Source: Acidaminobacter sp. JC074 | GTDB taxonomy: Bacteria; Bacillota; Clostridia; Peptostreptococcales; Acidaminobacteraceae | Reading direction: 5' to 3' | Length of the DNA: 64,000 bases | Assembly: GCF_022496765.1 (NCBI RefSeq) | Contig: NZ_VANV01000007.1 | Location: 62,001 to 126,000, forward strand | Shown here: in pieces, positions 1 to 8,681 of the stretch | Layout: each line of letters begins with the position of its first letter | How positions within the stretch are numbered: position 1 is the first letter of the stretch | Translations under genes and position numbers: made by a program | The notes under the pieces: model-generated | Told to the model about the DNA's origin: nothing | Database searches by the model: none | Seen by the model: only the letters and a program-made list of their open reading frames with translations

Positions 1-392
1 CATCTATTTTCTGTACGGTTTCAACACTTGTCTACTTTACCTTTACGCCACAGATCATCAGTATTTTCTCTAGTGATCCTAAGGTTGTTGAGATTTCAAT
101 AAGAGCCATGAGAGCGATGGTATTATTCTTCCCATTGTTTGGTTTCCAAACGGTTTATGGGACCTTGTTTCAAGCTCTAGGAAAAGGTAAAGAAGCAGCA
201 ACACTGTCTCTATCAAGACAAGGCATCTTCTTTATCCCAGCTATTTTGATACTGCCTCAAGTATTCCAACTAGATGGTGTTTTATTTGCTCAGCCATTTG
301 CTGACTTATGTACCATCCTCTTGACGGCTGTTCTGGCTATAAGAGTTCATAAGGAAATCAATCAAATATCACCTGTAGAAGTTGCAGCATAA
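1..392 (+). CDS. MATE-family multidrug/Na+ antiporter, C-terminal fragment
   Basis: This is the 3' end of a gene that begins before the window. The reading frame is open from base 3 to the TAA at 390-392. The roughly 129 visible residues are hydrophobic, with two or three membrane segments. The stretch SRQGIFFIPA followed by DGVLFAQPFADL is typical of the last helices of MATE transporters of the MepA/DinF type, which export drugs using a Na+ or H+ gradient. An internal ATG at 108 has no ribosome binding site and the homology-like sequence continues upstream of it, so it is not the start. A hairpin terminator follows directly. The family call is made from pattern only, because the N-terminal two thirds are missing. 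Confidence 0.8.
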   Translation, partial: SIFCTVSTLVYFTFTPQIISIFSSDPKVVEISIRAMRAMVLFFPLFGFQTVYGTLFQALGKGKEAATLSLSRQGIFFIPAILILPQVFQLDGVLFAQPFADLCTILLTAVLAIRVHKEINQISPVEVAA

Positions 393-414
393 AACTGGCC
401 CAGCCAGTTTTTTT
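391..414 (+). terminator. Rho-independent terminator of the MATE gene
   Basis: AAAACTGGC, a three-base loop and GCCAGTTTTTTT form a perfect hairpin ending in a T-run, starting at the stop codon of the transporter gene. Confidence 0.85.
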
Positions 415-504
415 AGAATTTAAGTTTTCTTAATATTCAGACTTTTATATTTACCTTAAAAGCCCTAAGTTCTATACTAGAAAAAAAGATAGTAAGGGGT
501 TGTT

Positions 505-786
505 ATGACGAAGACATTTAAGTATATAATTTTTAAAAGTTTTATGAATGTGTATTATACAGAAAAGAAAGATGAACTCATCGGCATCAAAATGAGGGCT
601 TCTTTAAAGAATGAAGTCAAGGCCTACGCAAATTATATGAGGTCTCTTATATGGTTACGCTTTTACACAGGACTTATTGATATTGTTCTCAATACCTTGA
701 TTCTTTTATGCATCTCGCTTTTTGTCTATCTGGTAACCATATTGATGTATTACCTGCTGTATTTTATGAATCACTTTCATCTGTAA
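505..786 (+). CDS. Small membrane protein, unknown function
   Basis: A 93-residue protein with an AAGGGG ribosome binding site a few bases upstream of the ATG. The N-terminal half is basic and soluble (KKDELIGIKMRASLKNEVKA). Residues about 55 to 90 form one long or two short membrane segments rich in Leu, Ile and Tyr, and the tail is FMNHFHL. It has its own terminator and sits between two unrelated units, so context says nothing about its role. I do not recognise a family. The membrane segment and good start signal make it a likely real gene. Confidence 0.6.
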   Translation: MTKTFKYIIFKSFMNVYYTEKKDELIGIKMRASLKNEVKAYANYMRSLIWLRFYTGLIDIVLNTLILLCISLFVYLVTILMYYLLYFMNHFHL

Positions 787-790
787 CTTA

Positions 791-821
791 AAAGGATGTA
801 GGCTGGGCCTACATCCTCTTT
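791..821. terminator. Bidirectional terminator between convergent genes
   Basis: AGGATGTAGGC, TGG and GCCTACATCCT form an 11-bp perfect stem flanked by an A-run on the left and TCTTT on the right. It lies between the stop of the small membrane protein and the stop of the convergent M3 peptidase gene. Confidence 0.8.
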
Positions 822-823
822 GA

Positions 824-2518
824 TTACATATTTGTATCGTCTACCTTGTTTAACCAATCATTGATTGGTCCTACAATTTTCTTGATTGTACCATCTTCAA
901 ATGGATTATGAAGATTGGCAAGTTCAACTAAGTCTAAGAATGACTTAGAACCACCTGCTTGACAAAGTCTTAAGTAGTCTGACCATGCTTTTTCTCTATC
1001 TTCATTTGACTTGTTCCAAAACTCAAATGCGCATACTTGAGCAAGTGTGTAGTCAATGTAGTAGAATGGGTTAGAGAAGATGTGTCCCTGCTTGAACCAG
1101 AAGCCCCCTCTTTCCATAAAAGCATTGTCCTCATAATCTCTATGAGGTAAGTATTTTTTCTCAATCTCACGCCATTTCGCTTTTCTTTCACCTGGTGTGA
1201 CATTTGGATTCTCATAAACAAAGTGTTGGAACTCATCTACGGTTACACCATATGGAATAAAGAGTAAAGCACCACTTAAATGAGCAAACTTGTACTTGTC
1301 CACATCTTCTTTAAAGAAGTTTTCCATCCAAGGCCATGCAAAGAACTCCATAGACATAGAGTGAATTTCACAAGCTTCTAATGTTGGCCATACATACTCA
1401 GGTAACTCATAGTTTCTACTTGAATATACTTGGAATGCATGTCCAGCTTCATGTGTTAAGACATCTACATCACCTGAAGTACCATTAAAGTTTGAGAAAA
1501 TAAATGGCGACTTGTAGTCAGAAATAAATGTACAGTAGCCACCACCAGCTTTGCCTTTTTTAGCTACTAAATCTAGTAAGTCATGGTCTACCATATAGTT
1601 AAAGAACTCATCTGTTTCTTTTGATAATTCCTTGTACATAGTCTTACCATTATCGATGATCCAATCTGGTTCACCTTTTGGTGTTGCATTACCTGTTAAG
1701 AAGTCTAATGACTCATCATAATACTTAAGCTTATCTACACCCAGTCTTTTAGCTTGACGATTTCTTAAGTCTGTTGCCACTGGTACTAAGTTTTCGTAAA
1801 CTTGCTTTCTATAGTTAGCTGCCATTTCAGCATTGTAATCAGAACGGGTTAATCTAGCATATCCAAGTTCTACAAAGTTTTTATAACCTAAAGTTCTTGC
1901 TATTTCATCACGAACCTTTACTTGCTCATCGTAGATTCTATCAAAATCAGCTTCATTTTCCTCAAAGAAGGCAGTTACTGCCTTTTGAGCAGCTAGTCTT
2001 TCAGATCTGTCTTTAGATTGTGTAAATGGTGTCATTTGAGAAAGGTTTCTTTCTTCACCGTCAAACATAATCTTAGCACTCGCACGAAGTTTCATGTACT
2101 CACTTGCCAATTTATTTTCTTTTTGCATCAACTCAATCACTTCAGGCTTAAAGGTCTTTAAAGTGAGTTCAGCAATAACAAAGATATGTTTGCCCCACTT
2201 AGCTTCAAGTTCATTTCTAAACTGAGATGCAACAAGCGCTTCATAATACTTAGAAACCATCCCTTGGTAAATCGGAGAATTTTCATCCATAAAATCATTT
2301 TCTTTTTCATAGAATTCATCTCTTGTATCTATTGAGTGGCGAACACTTACTAACACCATCATCGTCTCTAAGTTGTTTCTTAACTTGTTGATATCTGTCA
2401 TGACCTTATCTTGAGCTTCAAATGTCTCAGCTGTCTTAAAAGCTTCAATTAATGTCTCAAATGACTTTTCAACCTCAGCCATATCAGGTCTGACATATTT
2501 GTAATCGTTAAACTTCAT
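824..2518 (-). CDS. M3-family zinc oligoendopeptidase
   Basis: A 564-residue cytoplasmic metallopeptidase of the M3 (PepF/thimet oligopeptidase) family that cleaves short peptides. The zinc motif HEAGH is at residues 356-360. The expected third ligand region, about 25 residues later, is present as PTLEACEIHSMSMEFF. The helical N-terminal half fits the M3_N domain. There is no signal peptide. The ATG overlaps the stop of the upstream deacetylase gene by one base (TAATG), so translation is probably coupled. It is the last gene of a topB, sulfurtransferase, deacetylase, peptidase operon and ends at a bidirectional terminator. The family is clear. PepF and other M3 subgroups cannot be separated with certainty by eye. 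Confidence 0.93.
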   Translation of the reverse strand: MKFNDYKYVRPDMAEVEKSFETLIEAFKTAETFEAQDKVMTDINKLRNNLETMMVLVSVRHSIDTRDEFYEKENDFMDENSPIYQGMVSKYYEALVASQFRNELEAKWGKHIFVIAELTLKTFKPEVIELMQKENKLASEYMKLRASAKIMFDGEERNLSQMTPFTQSKDRSERLAAQKAVTAFFEENEADFDRIYDEQVKVRDEIARTLGYKNFVELGYARLTRSDYNAEMAANYRKQVYENLVPVATDLRNRQAKRLGVDKLKYYDESLDFLTGNATPKGEPDWIIDNGKTMYKELSKETDEFFNYMVDHDLLDLVAKKGKAGGGYCTFISDYKSPFIFSNFNGTSGDVDVLTHEAGHAFQVYSSRNYELPEYVWPTLEACEIHSMSMEFFAWPWMENFFKEDVDKYKFAHLSGALLFIPYGVTVDEFQHFVYENPNVTPGERKAKWREIEKKYLPHRDYEDNAFMERGGFWFKQGHIFSNPFYYIDYTLAQVCAFEFWNKSNEDREKAWSDYLRLCQAGGSKSFLDLVELANLHNPFEDGTIKKIVGPINDWLNKVDDTNM

Positions 2519-3648
2519 TACTCTTCCTCACTTTCATTATATGTAATCAGTTGATCTTTATAAGCTTCATGAACATCCTCTGCTTTAGAAGCTGGCACAA
2601 CAACTGTATTACGATCACCATCACTGTAATATCTTCTTTCTGGACGATCAGCCAATTGATCTAACCAGAAGTGAAGTTCGGCTTCATCATCACCACATGT
2701 AATCCTATTAATGGACTTAGGATTAAAGTCTACATGAGCTGGAGAAACCACTGGATTCCACCCTACGTTAACAGCAGAAATGATTTCATAAGTCGTCTCC
2801 TCATAAGAGCCAGACCAAATATGTTTTCTGAGTTCCTCTACTGGTCGAATACCATAAGGTAAAGATAAATGAATCATATCATAACCTTCTACCATACTTT
2901 CAATAAAGGCTTCATTTCTAGCCAGTGTCTTTTCAATGCCTTCACCAGAAAGTTCTTTTAAATTATCATGACCATAGGTATGGGTACCTATTTCATAGCC
3001 ATTTTCTACAAGGTAGTTAAGCTTTTCTGCCACCAAGTCTTTTTCCCTAAAGGGATTGGTTCCAAATAGATAAAAAATTGCATTTCTACCGAAGTCTTCA
3101 TGTTCAGCGTAGAAGTCATTTAAAATGCCTACAGCTGAATCAGAAGCAATTTCACCATTTTCATCAAAGTAGAAGTTAGACTTTGATCCATCATCAAATG
3201 TTAAAACAACAGGCGTCGTACCCATAGGAATATCAATAGTATTGTTAACAAAATCTGTCATGGAAACAGTTCTATAACCTTCTGCATAAAGTCTTTCCAA
3301 GTCTTTTCTAAAAAGCTCAGGTGTAGATGCATAAGTCCCTGGCTTATCTGCTAGGTTATGGTACATAATGACCAATACCTTACCCGCTTCATTAACCTTG
3401 TATTCTCTGTAAAGAGCTTCATAGTCAATTTCTTCTACAACTTCCTCTACAACTTCTTCTACTTCTTCTACAAGCACTTCCTGGTCAACTTGATCATTTT
3501 CCTCTGAGTTTTCTGTTACTTGATCAATTTCCTCAGATAGATTTTCTGCTTCACTAACAACTTCTACTACTGGATTTTCTGCTGTATTATTTACACTGCC
3601 ACAACTTGTTAGTAATAAACAAGCAAGTAGCAAACTTAATTTTTTCAT
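2518..3648 (-). CDS. Polysaccharide deacetylase (NodB-type) lipoprotein
   Basis: A 376-residue surface lipoprotein. The signal peptide ends in the lipobox LTSC with lipidated Cys16. A very acidic linker (residues about 20-75, repeated EEV and SEE units) leads to a carbohydrate esterase 4 domain. Catalytic signatures are TFDDG at 150-154 and HTYGH at 223-227, the metal-binding Asp and His pair of the NodB fold. Such enzymes N-deacetylate peptidoglycan or other GlcNAc polymers outside the membrane. The gene is joined to both neighbours by one-base TAATG overlaps. The acidic tether probably spans the wall. The substrate is unknown. Confidence 0.9.
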   Translation of the reverse strand: MKKLSLLLACLLLTSCGSVNNTAENPVVEVVSEAENLSEEIDQVTENSEENDQVDQEVLVEEVEEVVEEVVEEIDYEALYREYKVNEAGKVLVIMYHNLADKPGTYASTPELFRKDLERLYAEGYRTVSMTDFVNNTIDIPMGTTPVVLTFDDGSKSNFYFDENGEIASDSAVGILNDFYAEHEDFGRNAIFYLFGTNPFREKDLVAEKLNYLVENGYEIGTHTYGHDNLKELSGEGIEKTLARNEAFIESMVEGYDMIHLSLPYGIRPVEELRKHIWSGSYEETTYEIISAVNVGWNPVVSPAHVDFNPKSINRITCGDDEAELHFWLDQLADRPERRYYSDGDRNTVVVPASKAEDVHEAYKDQLITYNESEEE

Positions 3649-4481
3649 TATGCTTTCACTTTCCTCTTTATGTTGTCTTTAACGATGACATCATGGTCAT
3701 CGTAACTTACCCAGTCACTGTAGCTACCTGCATATAATTTAGATTCTATGCCTATTTCATTTAGAAAGAACATGTTAACACAACCTGTGATACCTGAACC
3801 ACAGTGGATGATACGTTCTTCATAGTTATCCATCTCTAAAAACATAGCTTCTATATCGCCACAGTCTTTTGCATTTAAACCATCAAAGTTATCCTTCCAG
3901 AAATAATTCACTGCTGTTGGTATATGACCTGCAATCTTATCAAAAGGCTCTTCAAAACCTAAATATCTTTCATTTGATCTAGAGTCTACAATAACTGATT
4001 TAGGATTGGTCATAGACATGATTACGTCGTCCTTATTACAAATCAGGTTTGGATTGTAGTGAATCTTTAAGCTTGAAGGCACTTTTTCAGGCACCTCATT
4101 TGTCATTTCAAAGTGGTCCTTTAGATGATCATAACCACCCTCTACAATAAATGAATTTAGGCCAATCAGCTTTAACATAAACCAAAGTCTTGAAGCCATA
4201 GCCAGTTCACCATTGTCATAAATAACAATGGTTGAATCAGAAGTAATCCCAAAAGAACCCATGAGTTCTGTAAAAACTTCTAAGTCTTTTAAAGGATGTC
4301 TGCCCCCATGTTCTTTGACTTCACTGGTCATATCCTTATCTAAATCCACATAAAAAGCACCCTTTACATGACCTTCTAAATAAACTTTTTCACCATATGG
4401 TGGATTGGTCATATCATATCTGCAGTCAATTACAACAGCATCAGGATGTTGTTTAAGAAAATCTTCTTTAATTAAATACAT
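3648..4481 (-). CDS. Thiosulfate/3-mercaptopyruvate sulfurtransferase (tandem rhodanese)
   Basis: A 277-residue two-domain rhodanese. The N-terminal domain (1-125) is non-catalytic: its loop has DNGELAMASRLW in place of a cysteine loop. The C-terminal domain carries the active loop CGSGITG with Cys227, the persulfide-forming residue. The order of an inactive and then an active domain and the CGSG-T loop match SseA/TST enzymes, which transfer sulfane sulfur to thiols or cyanide. No signal peptide, so it is cytoplasmic. An AGGGGG ribosome binding site precedes the ATG, 9 bases after the topB stop. Thiosulfate versus mercaptopyruvate preference cannot be told by eye. Confidence 0.9.
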   Translation of the reverse strand: MYLIKEDFLKQHPDAVVIDCRYDMTNPPYGEKVYLEGHVKGAFYVDLDKDMTSEVKEHGGRHPLKDLEVFTELMGSFGITSDSTIVIYDNGELAMASRLWFMLKLIGLNSFIVEGGYDHLKDHFEMTNEVPEKVPSSLKIHYNPNLICNKDDVIMSMTNPKSVIVDSRSNERYLGFEEPFDKIAGHIPTAVNYFWKDNFDGLNAKDCGDIEAMFLEMDNYEERIIHCGSGITGCVNMFFLNEIGIESKLYAGSYSDWVSYDDHDVIVKDNIKRKVKA

Positions 4482-4489
4482 GTGTCCCC

Positions 4490-6619
4490 CTATTTAAACT
4501 CCATCTCCCAGTGATAATACTCACTGTCAGTTTGTTTTGTATATTTGACATAAGCATCAAACTTACGCCCACTTTTACCTATAAACCCTTTGACCAAAGC
4601 TCGATCATGCTTTAAAAGATTCTTAACGATGGTCTTGGTTGGTTTCTTCTTCATTGATTTAAAAAACTTGTCGTTTTTCCAAATCACGTACTTGCAGCCA
4701 GTTTTCCACTGGTCGCAGCCAAAGCTCTTAGATGTTTCTATGATGTTGCCACCACAGTTTGGACACTTACCCAGGATCTCTTTTTCCTTTTTCTCCTTTA
4801 AGACAATATCCTTATGGTCTTTGATCATGGTTACACCTTGGTCTGTAAAAGAGAATATAGATCTGAGAAAAACATTCTTGGAAAGCTGACCCTTTGAGAT
4901 ATCTAAAAGTTGTTTTTCAAGTCTACCAGTGTACTCCAGATCAAAGAGCGCTTTTACTGGAAATATCTCTACCATATTTCTTCCGAGTTCAGTTGTTACA
5001 AGTGATTTCTTATCATAAGTGATATAGCCAATATTTTTTAGTTTAGAAATGATATCTGCCCTAGTTGCTGCTGTCCCAATTGAAAAACCACTCAGGACTT
5101 GCATAATGTGTTCTTCAGACTCTTCCTTATACTTCTTGCCACATGTTTCCATGACCTTTAAGAGGGTCTTTTCAGTATGTGGATTAGGTGGTTTGGTTTC
5201 ATGATGGGTGATATTGATTTCTCTCACATCTACCTTATCACCTTTAAAGAGTTCTGGTAATATTTTGTCTTTAGATTTAATATTTTCTACAGTTTTCCAG
5301 CCCTTTTCAACTTGAATACGACCAGAGGCCTTAAACTTCATCCCATTGTCTAAAGCCAGGACTACCTTGGTTTCATTATAAGAGGCTATAGGCATAAACT
5401 GCATCAACAACCTATTTTTTATAGCGTTATATACCAGCCATTCATCATCCGAAAGGTTCTTCGGCACCACATGGGTAGGAATGATGGCAGAGTGGCTTTC
5501 AACTTTCTTAGAGTCAAAAACACGTTTACTGACATTAAAGTTAACTTGATCTTCATAAGGAAGATCTGTTTTAAGCTTTTCTACCACTTGCTTTGTTTTA
5601 CCAATCAGACTTTCATCTAGATGCATGGAAGCGGTTCTTGGATAGGTAATGTACTTCTTCTCATAAAGCGACTGAGCAACCTTTAAAACCTTAGCCGATG
5701 TAAATCCTCTAAACTTACTGGTTACATGTCCCTGTAAGTTTGACATGTTAAAAAGATAAGGTGGATATTCTTTTTTTAGTTTCTTTGTGACCTCAACAAC
5801 CTTAGCCACAGTCGGCACCTGAACATCCCTAATAAGCTCTTCTAATATAGACTTTCTATCAAACTGGTCTGTTTTGTCTTCAAAGTAGATGCCTTCAAAG
5901 GCAGATGAATCTTTTAAGAAGAGGCCAGAAAGTTTGTAATAGGTTTCTGGCTTAAAGTTTCTTATAGCCATATCCCTGTCATAAATGATTTTTAATGTAG
6001 GCATAATCACACGACCGACATTTAATATTTGCCTAGAACCTTTGGCAAACTTTAAGGTTGTCACTGATGTCATGTTGATACCAATGACCCAGTCAGCCCA
6101 CTGTCTTGAGATGCCAGCATCTCTGAGAGGTATCATTTCTGTGTTGGGCTTTGTGTGCATTAAGCCTTCTATTACAGCTTCAGCTGTCCATTCATTTAAG
6201 AGAAGTCTTTCTACAGGTTGATTTGGCTTTAAGACTTTAAAAATAATATCACCAATGATCTGACCTTCACGGTCAAAGTCACATGCTGATATGATTCTGT
6301 TTACATCTGAACGATTTATCAAAGACCTGATGATATTTAGCTGTTTCTTTGCACCAAAATCAGGCTTACTTCTATCTTTTATACTAGGTTTAACCTTGTA
6401 CTCGAAAATACGTGGTATAAAAGGGAAATAAGCCATCTGCCAGCTCTTCTTTGTAGGGTCATAATCACTCACATCATAAAGAGATAATAAGTGACCAAAA
6501 GCCCATGTAACGATGTAGTTATTGTTTTCTATGTAACCCTCATGTTTGGTCATGTTTTTCAGTGCATCACCAATATTTCTTGCTACCGAAGGTTTCTCAG
6601 CTAAAATCAGTGTTTTCAT
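4490..6619 (-). CDS. topB: DNA topoisomerase III
   Basis: A 709-residue type IA topoisomerase. The TOPRIM domain starts with AEKPSVAR (7-14) and carries the acidic DFDREGQ motif at 114-120. The catalytic tyrosine is Tyr326 in YITYPRT. The C-terminal part holds one CPNCGG zinc-ribbon half with two later cysteines (CDQWKTGC) and a Topo_C_Rpt-like GKSGRKFDAYVKY repeat. Length and layout fit Firmicute TopB, which resolves single-strand and recombination intermediates. No Shine-Dalgarno sequence is visible. A TATAAT box is only 7 bases before the ATG, so the transcript may be leaderless. It is the first gene of a four-gene operon. Confidence 0.95.
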   Translation of the reverse strand: MKTLILAEKPSVARNIGDALKNMTKHEGYIENNNYIVTWAFGHLLSLYDVSDYDPTKKSWQMAYFPFIPRIFEYKVKPSIKDRSKPDFGAKKQLNIIRSLINRSDVNRIISACDFDREGQIIGDIIFKVLKPNQPVERLLLNEWTAEAVIEGLMHTKPNTEMIPLRDAGISRQWADWVIGINMTSVTTLKFAKGSRQILNVGRVIMPTLKIIYDRDMAIRNFKPETYYKLSGLFLKDSSAFEGIYFEDKTDQFDRKSILEELIRDVQVPTVAKVVEVTKKLKKEYPPYLFNMSNLQGHVTSKFRGFTSAKVLKVAQSLYEKKYITYPRTASMHLDESLIGKTKQVVEKLKTDLPYEDQVNFNVSKRVFDSKKVESHSAIIPTHVVPKNLSDDEWLVYNAIKNRLLMQFMPIASYNETKVVLALDNGMKFKASGRIQVEKGWKTVENIKSKDKILPELFKGDKVDVREINITHHETKPPNPHTEKTLLKVMETCGKKYKEESEEHIMQVLSGFSIGTAATRADIISKLKNIGYITYDKKSLVTTELGRNMVEIFPVKALFDLEYTGRLEKQLLDISKGQLSKNVFLRSIFSFTDQGVTMIKDHKDIVLKEKKEKEILGKCPNCGGNIIETSKSFGCDQWKTGCKYVIWKNDKFFKSMKKKPTKTIVKNLLKHDRALVKGFIGKSGRKFDAYVKYTKQTDSEYYHWEMEFK

Positions 6620-6625
6620 ATGTTT

Positions 6626-6631
6626 ATTATA
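6626..6631 (-). promoter_or_regulatory. -10 box close to the topB start
   Basis: Read on the minus strand this is TATAAT, seven bases before the topB ATG, preceded by an A-run. No good -35 box is visible at 17 bases (TAGGTT). Transcription would start at or next to the ATG. Confidence 0.4.
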
Positions 6632-6666
6632 ACTTTTTTTTGACTAAAAACCTATGATGAAACGAG

Positions 6667-6696
6667 AAAAAAGTTAGCTCGTTGCCAACTTTTTTG
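6667..6696 (-). terminator. Terminator overlapping the end of the BASS transporter gene
   Basis: AAAAAAGTTAGC and GCCAACTTTTTT form a hairpin with a TCGTT loop. On the minus strand it ends in a T-run, and the stop codon of the transporter lies inside the stem. Confidence 0.6.
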
Positions 6697-7612
6697 TAGA
6701 AATATGATGATAATATGTGGCTATTGGCAATTGAATCATATAAGCCAGTGCCATTAAGAAGACTGCCATGCTACCGCCTTCTAATCCCATGACGATACCA
6801 AGGGCTATGGTTAAGTTTCTCATGGATGTTGAAAAGACCATTGAAATCTGGTCTGCCTTATCTAGTTTAGAAGAAAGACTGTGACTGATAGTCATCAAAA
6901 CTATATAGTAAAGTGCCATTGGTACCATAGCATATATGACTAGAGAGCCTGAAGTTAAAATCATTTTAGACTTTAAGGATACTGCTATAAAGATTATAAC
7001 TAAAACAAAGAAGCTAGAAATTTCTCCAAAATAAGGTTTTGCCTTTTTAATGCCTTCTTGACCTTTAAACTTTAAGATCAACCTTCTTGTAATATCTCCT
7101 AAAATCAGAGGTAATACAACAACCTTTAAAAGACTCATTAAAATTACGCTTGTTTCTATAACTAGACCACTGTTATTAAATATACTCAAATAAAGTGGCA
7201 ACATAACCATGCTTAGAAGTAAGTTTGTTGACATCACTGCCAAACTTAGTTTTAAGTTTCCACCTGAAAGGCCTGTCCAAGAAGCCGTCATACCACTTGT
7301 AGGTAATAAACCAATTACCATCATCCCTAACTGTAGAGATGGATAATATCCGAAAAATACCTTTGCTAATAGGATTGCCAAAAGAGGTGACACGATAAAG
7401 TTGATACCGGTAGCCATTAAAATCTTTTTGGGATTTTGAAAAGTTTTAAAAACGTCTAAGGTATTTAAGTTGATCATCATTGGATAAATCATTAGAAACA
7501 AGACATATGTAACTGCCCCTTTTAAGAATGTGGTATTGGCATAATAGCCAATGAATAATGCCATAACAATTGTAAGTGGTACAAGTTTCATTAAATTCTT
7601 TTTAAAGAACAT
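6674..7612 (-). CDS. Bile acid:sodium symporter (BASS) superfamily transporter
   Basis: A 312-residue integral membrane protein with about nine to ten hydrophobic segments and short loops, the size and spacing of the BASS/ACR3 superfamily. The segment GLLPTSGMTASWTGLSGGN resembles the conserved helix-break region of these Na+-coupled organic anion transporters. The ribosome binding site GGGAGGG is well placed. It is a single-gene unit: a consensus promoter lies upstream and a terminator overlaps the stop. The substrate cannot be deduced. Bacterial members include pantoate, bile acid and arsenite (ACR3) carriers. Confidence 0.75.
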   Translation of the reverse strand: MFFKKNLMKLVPLTIVMALFIGYYANTTFLKGAVTYVLFLMIYPMMINLNTLDVFKTFQNPKKILMATGINFIVSPLLAILLAKVFFGYYPSLQLGMMVIGLLPTSGMTASWTGLSGGNLKLSLAVMSTNLLLSMVMLPLYLSIFNNSGLVIETSVILMSLLKVVVLPLILGDITRRLILKFKGQEGIKKAKPYFGEISSFFVLVIIFIAVSLKSKMILTSGSLVIYAMVPMALYYIVLMTISHSLSSKLDKADQISMVFSTSMRNLTIALGIVMGLEGGSMAVFLMALAYMIQLPIATYYHHISTKKLATS

Positions 7613-7645
7613 AAGCCCTCCCTAATATCGACTAATTTTGTATAC

Positions 7646-7685
7646 ATAATATCACGCACAATTCCATTTGTCAAGTTCCGTCCCC
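7646..7685 (-). promoter_or_regulatory. Sigma-A promoter with upstream GGGGACGGAAC repeat
   Basis: On the minus strand the order is GGGGACGGAAC, -35 TTGACA (7669-7674), a 17-base spacer ending in TGA, and -10 TATTAT (7646-7651). It reads into the BASS transporter gene. The same GGGACGGAAC-TTGACA arrangement recurs at 27986-28024 in front of the RAYT-like gene. Confidence 0.75.
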
Positions 7686-7694
7686 GATAGAATA

Positions 7695-7723
7695 TAAAAA
7701 AAGATCAGAAAAAATTTCTGATC
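7695..7723 (-). terminator. Terminator of the MscS-family gene
   Basis: GATCAGAA and TTCTGATC form an 8-bp stem. On the minus strand it is followed by a run of seven or more T, a short distance after the channel gene stop. Confidence 0.85.
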
Positions 7724-7733
7724 TCACGAGATG

Positions 7734-8606
7734 CTATTTTACTTGTTCAGATACAAACCTCATAGTGTTATAAGCAAGGTTTATATCTTCTTCTCTATTT
7801 GTTATATCCAATATATCTTCCCAAACCTTTTCATGGGTTGTCCGTCTTTTTTGTGGCTCACATAAGTATCTAATCGACAAAACAATACCAGAGTCTTTAA
7901 CATCTGTATAAACAATTGGTGTTAAGTTGTTATAGTAAATTAAATACTTTCTAGAAGCTTCTTTCAACTCTTTTTCAAGCGTATCCGTCTTCTGAACAGT
8001 ATACTTACCAGCTATATTTAAAAACATCTCTTTGGCCTTATTATGATTAGACTCAAAAGTCAGCATCACATGAACTTCGTGCCAAATAAACTTAAAGCCT
8101 GCATTGTAATTAAAGAGTGGATGATTAAAGATCAAGCGATTAGGAATATGAATCATCCTACCTGTAGACTGGTCATTTGAAACCCAATTGCCAATCTCCA
8201 TAACAGTAAACTGGAAGAGCCTTTGGTCAATAACATCCCCTGCATGACCATTGATTTCAATTCTATCTCCAACTGAAAAGGGCTTCTTAAAAATCATAAA
8301 AACAAAGGCAGCAATGTTTACCAACAAATCACTTAAGGCTATGGCAATACCTGCAGAGGCAAGACCCAAATAAGTACTCATAGAGCTGGTTTCAGACCAT
8401 ATGGAAATCAACAGTAATAGTACAACACCAAAATAGATATAATTGATGGTTCTTCTTGTCTTATAATAAAGCTTTAAGTCTTTCATATTTCTATGAATTA
8501 TTCTCAAAATCAAACTTCTTAAAATGTAAACAATGATTATTGCCAATGCTGTATAAACGATATTCATTGATATATAACCTGGTAAATCTATTTTTAAACT
8601 GTCCAT
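7734..8606 (-). CDS. MscS-family small-conductance mechanosensitive channel
   Basis: A 290-residue membrane protein with three N-terminal helices (about 12-30, 50-70, 78-108). A Gly/Ala-rich pore helix, LGLASAGIAIALSDLL, runs directly into the beta domain PFSVGDRIEINGHAGDVID, the signature of MscS channels. The C-terminal alpha/beta domain follows. These channels release solutes during hypo-osmotic shock. Good AGGTGAGGGGG ribosome binding site. It is transcribed alone, ends at a strong terminator, and is divergent from the Gfo/Idh/MocA gene. Length is normal for a minimal MscS homologue. Confidence 0.92.
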   Translation of the reverse strand: MDSLKIDLPGYISMNIVYTALAIIIVYILRSLILRIIHRNMKDLKLYYKTRRTINYIYFGVVLLLLISIWSETSSMSTYLGLASAGIAIALSDLLVNIAAFVFMIFKKPFSVGDRIEINGHAGDVIDQRLFQFTVMEIGNWVSNDQSTGRMIHIPNRLIFNHPLFNYNAGFKFIWHEVHVMLTFESNHNKAKEMFLNIAGKYTVQKTDTLEKELKEASRKYLIYYNNLTPIVYTDVKDSGIVLSIRYLCEPQKRRTTHEKVWEDILDITNREEDINLAYNTMRFVSEQVK

Positions 8607-8681
8607 AATATCCCCCTCACCTAATAATTATAACATAAGAAAATCTTTAGTAATGTGTTAGAATAGATTTAGGAGGCATTT

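Noticed and set aside
6674..7612. A bile-acid pathway linking the BASS transporter with the SDR and hydrolase genes
   Set aside because: The genes are 11 kb or more apart with unrelated promoters, and BASS members carry many anions.
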